Notes under the pieces: model-generated
Database searches by the model: none
The model's input: the letters and a program-made list of their open reading frames with translations, nothing else
Told to the model about the DNA's origin: nothing
Translations under genes and position numbers: made by a program
Shown: positions 37,851 through 50,000 of the stretch, piece by piece
How the letters are laid out: each line of letters begins with the position of its first letter
Numbering within the stretch: the first letter of the stretch is position 1
Source of the DNA: Schistosoma mansoni
Taxonomy: Eukaryota > Platyhelminthes > Trematoda > Strigeidida > Schistosomatidae
Assembly: GCF_000237925.1 (NCBI RefSeq)
Contig: NC_031502.1
Location: 26,789,951 to 26,853,950 of the forward strand
Reading direction: 5' to 3'
Length of the DNA stretch: 64,000 nt

Positions 37851-38379
37851 GGAGTCTGTTATAATTGCTTTTCTACCTGAGGCTGGATTGATGAACTCTA
37901 ATACATTTCAGAGATCTGTCATTTATTTATTATTGCTTAAAAATGTATGTCTTTAGCTGCTTGCATCGGTTTCATTCACTTGAGTATTGGCGTATACCAT
38001 GCAAGGGAAATCGTTTTGCACAGTCATCGTGACTGACTTTCAACGCCTCTTGCATTGAACATAAAGTAAATTACTGCTAACCCAGTCGTCGCGTTCCATT
38101 TCATCCTCGGTTGGAAGGAAACAAGTCGGTTTGCTAAATTTAGGTTTGCTTAGGACAATTAGCAGAGTAAGTGTACACAAAATCGTTCTGCCAAATCCGA
38201 GAAAAGAATTAAAAACTTGACATCAAAAAAGACTAGTGTAGTTAGATGTCCAAGCTGCACCTAATAAGTGCTCATAATGATCTAAAACTGCTTATTTGTA
38301 TTGGGACGCTTTTGCGAATAAGTTAATAGTTTCATACTAGGTTGACGAACTGATTTAATTCCGTTCAGCTATCCTGTGG
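37851..38379. other. unique stretch, no gene seen
   Basis: No coding frame or repeat was recognised between the dispersed repeat and the SINE. Confidence 0.4.
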
Positions 38380-38685
38380 CCGAACTATTTGAGGCGTTGG
38401 ATTCGGGCACTAGTCTGGACGCGGGTCCAGGCTCGAATCCCGCGCCCGACATACTTATGGCCAGCTTAGTGGTCTATCGGTTAAAGGCTCCGGCCCGAGA
38501 CTGGTAGGTCCTGGGTTCGAATCTCGTGAGTGCGGGATCGTGGATGCGCAATACTGAGAAGTCGTATAATAGGATGGAACGGCCGTCCAGTGCTTCCAGG
38601 TTTCCGATGGTGGTCTAGCTTCAATTGACCCATGATTTCAACTATGAAAATACTAAATTCTCCACAAAACCCCCTCTGAAGTAAA
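38380..38685 (+). mobile_element. hammerhead SINE, family 2, with two tRNA-like heads
   Basis: The first tRNA-like block (TGGCCGAAC... to the B-box GGCTCGAATCCCG) ends near 38450. It is followed at once by a second head (TGGCCAGCTTAGTGG, then GGGTTCGAATCTC). After the second head come a decayed hammerhead (38545-38600) and the family tail ending CCACAAAACCCCCTCT. The double head suggests a composite SINE or two nested insertions. Confidence 0.75.
38545..38600 (+). ncRNA. hammerhead ribozyme, decayed core
   Basis: Aligned to the 22219 copy: CTGAGAA at 38554-38560 (invariant G8 changed to A), stem II GTCG/GGAT weakened, the GAAA box altered to GGAA, cleavage triplet GTC kept. It should be inactive. 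Confidence 0.65.
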
Positions 38686-38711
38686 TTTTAGTGCTCCGTA
38701 AACTGCAGCAC

Positions 38712-40190
38712 CTAGGAAAAGACACCTCCTGGTCCGGATATGGTTCATTCTGCTGTATTGAGGGAAGCAGCTTCAATCCTGGCATCACCACTTAGCGTGA
38801 TGTTTACACACTCGCTAAGCAGAGGCAAACTACCGGAAATTTGGAAGCTGGCTCACATTACACCAATTTTCAAAGGAGGTCGACATAGTGAACCCTCAAG
38901 CTACCGACCAGTGGCCCTTCTCTCCATACCTTCTAAAATTATGGAATCTCTAATATATGACGGTATGCAAGAATGCTTATCATCCTTAAAGTTCTTCTCA
39001 CCTCAACAGCATGGTTTCAGAAAAGGTCATTCTTGTATGACCAACCTGCTGACTGCGGTGGATAGATGGACAACCATCCTTGATCGCAAGTGGAAGGTTG
39101 AAGTTATTTACCTGAATTTCTCAAAAGCTTTTGATAGGTTCAACCACGTATATCTTATCAAGAAGCTTAGACTATTGGGCATCAAACCCTCTTTGATTCA
39201 CTGGCTCACCTAATATCTAGAAAACCGACATTTCAAGGTCAGGGTTAACTTCACTCTCTCTCAGGCTATGGAATGTCCTAGTGGAGTCCCTCAGGGTTCA
39301 ATACTAGGACCTCTTCTCTTCTTGATTTACATTAACGATCTTCCTCAACAAGTTTCATCGGACTTATTGCTTTTTGCTGATGCTGTGAAACTTTGGAGAG
39401 AGATACGTAACCAAGAGGATATACTAGTACTTCAGGAGGATCTGACCCGACTTCAAAGTTGGGCAGACGACAACGGACTTACCTTCAACACTTCAAAGTG
39501 CAAAGTAGTCCATCTGAGACATGTTGCAGACTATAGTTACAACTTAGGTGACTCCTCTCTAGAAGTTTCCCAAGTCCAAAAAGATTTAGGAGTGTTGGTA
39601 CCCTACGACCTGAAGTCGTATGCGAACTGTGGCAAAAACGCCTTTCAAGCAAACCTTGCACTGGTAACATTGAAGCGCATTTTTGACCAGTTTGACGGTA
39701 GAACCTTCCACATAATCTTCAACATTTTTATTCGTCCCCATTTGGAGTACGGAAACATAGTATTTCCTCCCTTTCTCCAAAAGGATAAGGACACTCTGGA
39801 ACGTATCCAACGGCGAGCTACGAAATCAGTTCGGGGACTCAAATTCAAACCTTACGAAGAGCGCCTCCAATCACTTAACCTTTACCCGTTAGAGTACAGG
39901 CGTCTTAGGGGTGACCTTATGACTTACAGTATACTTAACACTTCTGGTCATCCCCTTAAACATCTTCTTAAGCTTAGTCACAACACTAACCTAAGAGGTA
40001 ACACCCAGAAACTGGAGACCCAACATAGCAGAACAGACTGCAGACACAACTTCTACTCCGTAAGAGTTGTCAAATGCTGGAAATCGCTGCCTACTGAGAT
40101 AGTTCAAGCGACTTCCCAAAAGTCATTTAAGAGGAAACTTGACTTATTCTTAAGGACTAAGGATAACATATTATTATGATTTACCAAATT
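38712..40190 (+). mobile_element. CR1-like LINE, 5'-truncated reverse transcriptase
   Basis: One frame encodes the reverse transcriptase from KTPPGPDMVHSAVLREA through ITPIFKGG, SSYRPVALLSIPSKI, QHGFRKGHSC, SGVPQGSILGPLLFLIYIND and on to the C-terminal LERIQRRATKSVRGL and FFLR-like end, stopping at TGA 40177-40179. A single in-frame TAA near 39211 splits it. The catalytic FADD box reads FADA near 39374-39385, so the second metal-binding aspartate is lost. The 3' flank is T-rich and the element may continue to about 40330. It stops within 100-220 bases of the ArfGAP start codon. Confidence 0.9.
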
Positions 40191-40406
40191 CTTTTTTTCC
40201 TCTATTATCGTTAATATACCTAGGTTTTTGCCTGGGGGTATTGGTGATTCACTGCTACTGGACACGGAAGCCCATTAAGCGAAAGCTTCTTCTATTCCGT
40301 CCTCAACCATTTGAACCGTTTGATATTAGATAGTGGAGACGGCGCGTTATTTCAAGTGCGCGTCACATTAGTCCACGTATACTGTTTCGTTCTGCTGTGG
40401 GACGAA

Positions 40407-41027
40407 ATGGTTTCTGTACCACCAACAAAACACGAAATAGTTACAATTTTGAACAAACTGAAGTCTTTGCCGTGCAACAAGGTACTTTCAGTCACTACTT
40501 CATGGTATTTTGTCCAGCAATGCTTCGACTGTGGTGCTACAAATCCAACATGGGCCAGTGTTACCTACGGTGTTTTTCTTTGTATTGACTGTTCAGCAGT
40601 CCACCGTTCACTTGGAGTTCACCTAAGCTTCATTCGATCGACGCAGCTAGATACTAACTGGACCTGGGTTCAGTTACGCGCAATGCAAGTTGGTGGCAAT
40701 CAAAATGCGGTAAACATGAGTCTCCTACTATTATTTTGTAGCTTACGTTCTTCTCTCAAAATAATTGTCGTTCCTTGGATGCGCAGGAAAAATACCAAAG
40801 TCGTGCTTCCCAGCTGTACCGTTCTAAGCTGGAAAAGCTTGCTATTGACGCTGTTAAAACTCATGGTAACAAGGTAACTAGTCACTACCTGTCTTAGTTT
40901 CCACAGTTGGTCCTGGAACTCGATGAAGGGAAATCTAAACGTGGACAGGTGGCCGACTTTTTTGAGGAGCATACTGAAAGCGGTACAACTGACATCAGAA
41001 AGGAAGGACCTGTGACATTAACAACAA
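40407..41027 (+). CDS. ARFGAP2/3: ArfGAP exons 1-4 (GAP domain)
   Basis: Four exons separated by introns of 36, 32 and 33 bp with GT..AG ends. They encode [18 protein letters not shown], the CFDCGATNP zinc finger, [12 protein letters not shown] and [19 protein letters not shown]. Exon 4 ends with a single base of a split codon at a GTGAGT donor. Confidence 0.95.
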
Positions 41028-44000
41028 GTGAGTTGTGTACGTTTTTGTAAATTGCATAATTGTACTGATCGGTAACGAAAATATGGATTATTTATCACTA
41101 ATGTTGATACTTTGCTTTATGTCAGAAATATATAGAGTCTCATATCTTAATTAGCGACTCGGAATCTCATTTGCTTATCCTAAATTTCACCCCTGAATGC
41201 CCTGGTACTGCCGAGAGTAGGGAGGGCACGCCCTCTCTCGAAATACTCCCACACGGTCACGCGTATACAGCCTCTGCCAGGGAAGTCCTACTCACTGCCT
41301 TCTCGTGCCATTACTGTTGTTTACGAAATTGAGAGGACGAAAAGCGAATGTCCGGAGCTTTAACCGGGTTGGTGGACACGGAGAGTCTACCTAAGGGAGT
41401 TGGCGAACCCGGATTCTAAACCAATGGTGCACATAGGCTCCCGCATCCTAAGGGAACAAATGGCGTATGAAACAACTATCAGTCACCGGCTACCATGGGA
41501 CTGCATCTCCGTACGATGCTCCACTGCCTTGTGGATTAGACCTTCAGGTCACAAAAGCAAATTTAAATGACAATTTTTTGTGTGGCGCATATATATCTGG
41601 TGCCCCCTTGTACCAATATTCATGCGTCCAAATAAATGAATAAAAAACAAATCTGACAGTTTCAGATTATATTTCAACCTTTTGTTTATTGGAAATGAGT
41701 TAATAAAGTTTCTCAAATGAAGAATATCAAAAGGTTACGACGATGCGTTTCAATGTCACCAGCACCTTTCAAGCATCAGTACATAAACATATAGAAGACG
41801 AGAGTATTGAGTTCATTAGTTTTGGATTTTTCATATTTCAACTCATCCTTTGTAATATATGTTAAACATGAACCAGATTCTTTACTCCACTCACAAATCT
41901 CATCAATTACGAAAAGACTGATTTGCCTTGTGTTAACACAAAAACGTCGTTAAAACCAAATTGTAAGTATTCCCACAATGTTTTTTTTTTCAAAAATAAG
42001 CAATTGTTCATCAAAATTCCTAAATTAGTTAAACATAAAATCACGTTAATTTGTAAAACTGGGTTGGCCCCCTAATAGCCGTTTTCTTGAGTGTAGGTCC
42101 AGTTTTACATATGATACAAAACTGGTCTAGTTACACTAGCATGTTTATTCATGTACTAAGATGATTACAGACTTTTAAAAATGACGAAATGGGAAACTGA
42201 AGCTGCTGTAATGTGGAATAGCTCTTGAGTGTTCCATACCAATAATAGCGCAAAATGAGGACTAATTTCAGGATAAAAGGTATTACTAACCATAGTCAAA
42301 AAATAAACAAATTAAAGAACACAAAATGTTAGATACATAAAATGTTTCGAAGATATGTAAGTATAGACTACACCCATCTGTTCTTCTGCAGGGTGCTATC
42401 ATTTATGTTTGTTAAAGTTTCTAACTACTAACTATGTTTATCTTGGGAGCTCATTATCCGCAAACATTTGTAATCAGTCAGAGAGACAAAATCATAAAGA
42501 AAAATCTTATAAAAGGAGTAGTAGAAAAGAGTAGACATAGAAAATATGATTTCGGGAAGGAGGATTATTTCTTAGGATAAAAAAGCTTTGGGCGATCTCA
42601 AAATCAAGATCTTAAGGAAGAATGAATGTATCCTCCCCACTGTAGCCGATTCTTAACTATCTTACCCAATGCCATTAGCCATGATAATCTCACCGCCTTC
42701 AACTAGGTAGTCTACACCTACCTACACAGCTCGGTCCAACAGTTGGTGACTATGTGGACTGATGCCTCGTTATGTTCTAGTCATCACGAGGTTTCTTCAC
42801 TTTACTGTTCTATAGCTAGTCAGCTGCACGTCCAGAATGTTATATTGTGCCAACAAGCGTTAAGCCAACCATGGTAATTTTTATTCTGTAGATCCGGATC
42901 ATACACCTGCCATCTTGGGCTCTATATTCTCAAACTTTACATGGTTACATTATAATATACCCTGAGGTCTTCAAAACTTTCTTGTTCAGGATTTAATGAC
43001 TGCATAAACGTAAGCCTGGACAACAAGCAATCAGAATAAGTTAAATGCGTTCATTTATTTCAGAATCCGACTACTGTCTCCATCAGTTGAATCAGTGTTC
43101 TTGATATATTACTTTCCTTTATTTCGGATTAATCGCAACCTACTAAACTTAGCACAATGGAGTTTGAAATCAATATAGCATTCCTGTTGTTGAGGGTTAT
43201 CAGCCTACCGGCCGGTAGCTGAGTTGGGAGTTGCATTCCGCGACGTATCACGTCTCCCAGTTCATCCACGCTTGTAAGACGTGGACATATCTCTGAAGTA
43301 ATTGTCAGTCTGAACCATGTTGAGGGATACAGACTTCCGTATAGGGCCGCACGTAATACCTAAAATCATTTGTTTAAGGGATTGTATGACGTGAGACAAA
43401 CTTTTTTATAGTGGTGCGATTGGGACAGTTCCTCATGGTTTCTTGAATCCCGAACTCAGTACTACTTCCAACTTAATTTTTAGATTTAAATTGTCAACTC
43501 TATATTTGAAGGTGGTGCAGGAAAGTTGGTAAAGAATTCAAACGTTTCATGGGGAAACTAAAAATTGATCTCATGATATTTAGACTCCACAAACACTCCT
43601 CGACTATCTGTACTAAAAAGACTGTCTCTTCTTTAGGAAGGGAAAAAGCTGGATTATCGTCGATTGTCGTACAGTAATAAAAGTATGACTTCAGAGTTTA
43701 ATGATTTGCCGTTTGAAAATAGTTGCGCAATATTTTGTTGCACTAGTTGAACACCTAACTTCATTCTCTTATCATTAACCACCTATGTTTGGTTTATAAT
43801 TCGAATGCTATAAAAGTGAAGTTCTGATATTTAGCACGTGTTCTAATCGAGAAGTGTTTTTGCGAATTAAGAGCCCATGTTTGTAGACACGACAAACTTC
43901 CTATTATATTGAAGGTATTCAATATCTCAGCAATATAAAATGTTTTTTAGGGGTGTCGATATTTTCTTTTGATTCTTTTCTGCTCATCAGGAATCATCGA

Positions 44001-47000
44001 CTTCTCATATTTATTCTGCTGAATGACGACCGCTGATTGTAGTTGAAGAAAAGCTCTGGAATAAAATAAACTCGTTTCTTTTTCTATAAATCTTGTTTTG
44101 TCGCTTTGGAAAAGCTCGTCAAGGTAACAGTGTATGATAATTTCCGTATTCTTCAACCAACATTTTACTCCATTGGATAAAGAATACTATTCTACAACTC
44201 TTGAACGATCCTTATAGTTGACTTCATTTTACTGGAAACCATGACGAAGATTTTTACTATATTTACTTCTGTTGGACGCTTGTAACTATTTATATAGACG
44301 CTTTTTAGGACGCCTAAACCAATGGTCAACGTTAATATGAGTGCTGGTTATGGAGGTATTGACATCCTAAAAAACGTTTTACAACAAATATTTAGCTGTT
44401 CCAAACTATATGATTATTTTTAAGGTGTATTTATCAACTCCGTTCTTAATAGTAAAGCGCTGAATAAGTTCATCCCTGACAAGATTTACTTTAATTTTTA
44501 ACGACTGTTTTTGTAAACCTTCATTTTTTGGCTACTTGATTATCTTGTTGATGTTCCTATATATATTAAATTCAGAGAAAGTATGACCTAGTGATATTGT
44601 TTACTAAGATCTGTGAGTCCTATTTCATACAAATTAGTGGAATTAACTCATCTATTTACAATAAGTACAATTACTTGCACTTTATTAGTACCTGGCTGGC
44701 TGGGCTAATGGAATCCTTAAAAGACAGGTTTTGGTTTTTGGTGAAGATAATACCATCTAATCAATCTTATGTGTCATTCGATACCGTTCTGATAACTATT
44801 CGTCGGCTTTACTAATCTTTGCCATCCACCCTGACACCCAGCAGATCTAATAATTGTTTGCTGTGGAAATCCCAGACTTTCATATCCATTACTTTTCTTC
44901 GTAGAGTGATGTACTTTAAACAGCACCACGCGTTTCGTTTTCACGGTCCCTAGGCTTAATTCGGCTCCTGTACTGATAATGATACAGTAAAATGTTGTAT
45001 TATTCCCTATTATTGCACTGTTTGATCAAAGTAGTGTATAGAAGCATTCTTATATACTATGCGGATGAATTGGAAACATGAGTATTATTCTAATTTATTT
45101 CAATCTGTTGAATAGTTCTACAGAATTACGGTAAAATGACCTGAAAAGTGCAGACTTCTGCGTTTTTTATACATGAGTTTCGGCTCGTGCAATCGAAAAC
45201 AGAATAACGAGATATATTAATTTCTCAGAAGTTATAAACAGGTTTAATTTATCTGATATTTAGTCACCTTTACAATATGGTTTTGTGATCCTTGTTTCCT
45301 GTGTTGAAAGTCTGTTCACCAATTCTAATTCTCTTTTAGACTACTGTTGTATAGTTGTCAAACAAATAAACTATTGTTTTTAAATAAATTCACTGCAACT
45401 GGCTATAGCCAGTTTTTAAACCTTAAAATCATGTTCAAACGAAACAGCTTAATACAATTTTCATATTTAATAGAAATGACTCTGGAACAGTCAGTTGGGC
45501 CTACTGTTGATAATCTATTCAATTCTCCTGTATCCGAATCTGGTCCCACAAAAATGCCTTCTGTAATTGGAACTAGAAAACCGAATACTACACGGGTAAT
45601 TTCACCATAATACATGACTATGAATAACTTATCTGATTGTAAATACAGACTAGTAAAAATTGTATTTTAAAACAAAAGTGTATATGATAGCAGTCAGTTT
45701 ATTCACCAACTACACACCTGAATCTTCCAGCTGCTTATTGAATGAAATTAAAAATTGGTCTGTAACAAAAGTACATCTGCCGTCCTCTTGTTCTCACGAG
45801 TTTCACCAGCAGGTTATTGTCATCCATTTTGTTTCATCAAGTAACACTAGCCTTTTTCATTGTACGCCTTGATTATCAAGCTGTTTGGTGTATGAATCAA
45901 TAAATGGACGGAAATAAAGACAAAATGTATTGAATTCTACTACCAGTCAAAACTAAACAATGTATTATCAAGAATTCAGTCTCACTATTTACCTACCGAA
46001 TTTTCTCTCTCCACAGTTCACAAGAGCCAGAATTTCTTCAGCATTTATTTATGTTTGCAATATAACAAATGTTTATACATTAATTCTTAAATTGTCATTT
46101 CATAAGTTTCATTTCATCATACTGGCTGTATAACATTTTGCGGTCATATCTATATTACTCCAAAACAGTAACTTTGCTTCTTTCAAGTTGGTCCTTTAAC
46201 ATTTATTAGATCCGTGCTTAGGTATTACTCTTTCAAAGTGCACTCAAAAGACAGTACTTAAATTCACTTAAATTTACCTCTAATTCATTTGTTTACAAAA
46301 TTATTTTGTTCTAATAATTTCGATTTATTATTAACTATGTGCTCCCTTATCGGTTTAATTCAGAATGGTACTCGTCGCAGATTGACCTCAATTAGGGTAC
46401 CGCAAAACCATAAGATTCTGTACCTGACTCCAGGTGGGATCTGAAATGGACACTGATGGTATTTTATACCTGAACAAAAGGAGTCCTAATAGTGCTTCAA
46501 CTGAGGTCAATCTGTAACGATGAATACCTTCAGACTAAACTGATTTCCACAAAACCCACTTAAAAATAATGGATTTCCCAACACCCTCCTGCTTAAAACT
46601 AGTCGTATCTGAACTTTTGTAGGTTGAACCTTAATCGTTTTACTGTTCGTCCTTTCCTATTGTTCCACTTCCGTTCTATCCATTCATTTTAGAAATTCTT
46701 CAAATTGCCTAATTAAATCCTAACTCATAACATTGGGTGCACCACCCACAATTTTTAAATATCTCCCTGACATGGAGTAGTGGTTAAACATTGAGTTTTC
46801 AAAACTCCATACTAAAGCCCCCAAGATCTGCACTTGATTAGCCTTCTTTTTGTTGTAGTTCAAAGCTTTACAGTTACAAGTAAAGTTAATACTTTAGAAA
46901 AATCATTTCTGTCAATCATCTACCAACCGTTGTTCACTTAAATGGGTTACTGAAGACCTATTATAAACATAAACTACATGGATTTTCTTACGTATCTCTG

Positions 47001-50000
47001 TTGGTTGTGAACATATTGCTAGTCAAACATTTTCGACGAATAGCCTGTTAAAATTATTATCATTGTTTATTCATTTTAACTTTCTTGGGGCTAGTTATCG
47101 CTTTATCAACAGTTTCAGAATGCAATGAAGTCCATATGTAAGGTATTTGCTAATTGTTACGCTCAGAGAAAGTGTGATCGATTTTAATCATATGAAAATC
47201 GTAGTTCACCGCTTCATAGTTCATAATCTGCTTAATAGTCTTGTGTATCTTAAAAATGTATGAACTCATCTCGTCTAAATAACGACAACCTTGTATTGTT
47301 GTGTTCAAATAAAAGTTTTCTGATTATCACATGTTGATCATTTATAGTTATACAAAGATCAAGTAAAAGTAATACTTGAAAGCTTCAAAGTCCTGTCCTA
47401 ATTAGTTGATGTTTTAAAAAAAACTAAACAAACTGAGAAAACGTTGCGTGAGGGAATATGTAGTAACATATGCAACTACGATCATAATAATGACTTAGTA
47501 ACTTATAGTCGCAACAATTCTTACGAAACATATCCATTGGACATAGGGCGACATTCCGAATTATTTGGGATAACTTACTAAGGCTAATAAACGGTCCAAT
47601 AAGGCAGTTAAATATAAATAAACAAAACAGCTAGAATAACCGATGTTCATACGTTCATACTAAATGAAGTCTGCCATTCCTCTTGAGGTACAGGCTGTCA
47701 ACCAACTCTGTCTTGAGCTTTTTTCCTTTTGTTGCCTAATGGTATTCATGGTCATTTTGTATCCCTCCGATTTCCGGCGTCTTTTGTTATTTGTCTGTCT
47801 CTTTTATTGTCACTTTGAAGATTTCTAGTTGGGGCTTGTCTTCTGATGCAATTTGATGGTTCGCGCAAAGTATGTCTTATCCAACCCCAGCATCTTTTCC
47901 TAAATTCTTCCTCTGGCTAATGGATCTGGATTATCTTGTGTGTGTAGCTTTTTATGAATATATGCACTTTTTGATGACTGTGGTGATAGTTCTCCAAGTT
48001 TTAGCACCGTAAAATGGAACTTTTTCAACGTTGGTATTGAAAGTTTTGACTTTCTCGTTATGTGATAGTTGTTTTGAGTCCCAGACATTCTCCAATTATA
48101 AGAATGTTGCCCTTGCCTAACAAATTCTTGCCTTGGCGCTTCCATTAGACCCTCCTTATTCATTAATGATGCTATCTAGGTACGTGAAAGCTTCCCCGTC
48201 ATGTGTGATTTGGTTGCTGTTCGTTGTGTTGCATTTCAGGATCTTGCTCTTCCCTCGTATATATTGAAGCTTACTGCTTCAGAAGCCACTGCTACACTGA
48301 CTGTCTTTATCTGAATTTGTTCCCGTGTAAGAAACAGAACGGCTAAGTCATCTGCCAACTTTGAATCACCCACTTGTGTCCAGGATGTCCACTGTATTCC
48401 ATGCTTTTCCTGAACTTCGTAGGTCTTCATAATCCAATCAACGCCCAGTAAAGAGAGAAAAGGCTAGAGTGAGCAACTTCGTCTAACACCAGTCCTGATC
48501 CGGGATGCATCCATATGCAACCTTTTAATGCAGTCCCTCACAAGATTTCTGCATGATGTTTCATTCAATTGATTGTTCAACAGTGGTTCGCATTGTCGCA
48601 ATTTGGTCGGCACATGATCTACTCTTGCCAAAGCCAGCTCTTTGATCTCGAAGTTGGGTGTCTTCTGAATCTTACATTCTGTTCTGCAGCACTCTGCCAA
48701 AACGTGGCCTAATACTGAGAGTAGTGTGCATAATCCTTTTGTAATTCTCAGACCTAGTAATGTAGTGAACGACTAATTTATTGTTTAATGAACAATCACA
48801 CGATCGTTCATTAGAATGTGAAAGTCATACATCAAGTGCATTATTTGCACATCTTTGAATTGTCTCTTACAAGCCTCATCGATCCTTATCTCTTCTCTCC
48901 ATTTCGATCTTCTCAACCTTCTGCTCCCAGACATTTCACCTCCGACTGTTTTTAGATACTACTTATATCTGTGAACATAAGTAGCATACACTAAGATTCT
49001 TCTTTGTTATCTTGACGAGGCATACCTCTTTTCAATCTTCTATTATTTGTTCTTCCCCATAAATCCGTTTCAAGAAAACAGAACACAGTTGCAGTTGCTC
49101 CTTCATCTAACCTTAGTGCTTCAATTGGTATGTTATTTGGTCCTGCTGCTTTGCCATACTTGTTTGTCCGACGACTTTGCTATTGTTAGCGGGGTGTCAT
49201 CCATATGAAGGTCTGCGTATACTTCTTCCCAGCCCGTTATTTTTGGCGGCGTGGGTCTATTTAAAGGGGATCTCAAGTGATCTCNNNNNNNNNNNNNNNN
49301 NNNNNNNNNNNNNNNNNNNNNNNNNNNNNNNNNNNNNNNNNNNNNNNNNNNNNNNNNNNNNNNNNNNNNNNNNNNNNNNNNNNNNNNNNNNNNNNNNNNN
49401 NNNNNNNNNNNNNNNNNNNNNNNNNNNNNNNNNNNNNNNNNNNNNNNNNNNNNNNNNNNNNNNNNNNNNNNNNNNNNNNNNNNNGATTGGTTTTTTCTTT
49501 GTTCCTGACTGATCGCTTTGGTCTATATCTCCTTCAAAACTTTTGGTTGTATCACATAGTCCTCTCATGTTTAATTCTGTTGCATCTTTCCTCACTGTAT
49601 TTCTCAGGTCTATATATTCCCGCTTGTAGCCCCTAGTTCCTTTCTTCATTTGTTTGTTTGCCTGTTTATTTTCATTCCGTACCTTGGTTTTCACCGTTTT
49701 TGTTCGCTGTTTTTGACCAGTGCCTTACCATTTCCCCTTTCTTGGAACTTTTTTAGTCTGTTTACGGAGATCTTTCATTTACGTTGGGGGCCAGCACCCC
49801 CTGAAATGTCGAGTTTGTTGCTTCTTTAGTCCCTTTCCGGTTTTCCTCCTTAGCTATTTTCGCTTTTTCTGGTAGATCGTGTATGACTAATAATTTGCTA
49901 CTGAGTCTGTTAGCATCTACAGCTATTTGAAGGACTCTCACGGTCCTCCATTTTGTTGGAACACCCCATGTTCCTATGTTTACCGTTGCCCCAGGTTTCA

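Larger units (their letters stand above)
41028..45473 (+). other. ArfGAP intron 4
   Basis: It holds a GC-rich repeat-like block (41160-41570), a possible tRNA-headed SINE (43205-43450) and the dispersed repeat at 44818-44995. Frames at 43947 (minus) and 44591 are not supported as genes. Confidence 0.7.

Noticed and set aside
38380-38535. Genuine tRNA genes
   Set aside because: The boxes fit, but the cloverleaf is incomplete and the sequence continues into a SINE body.
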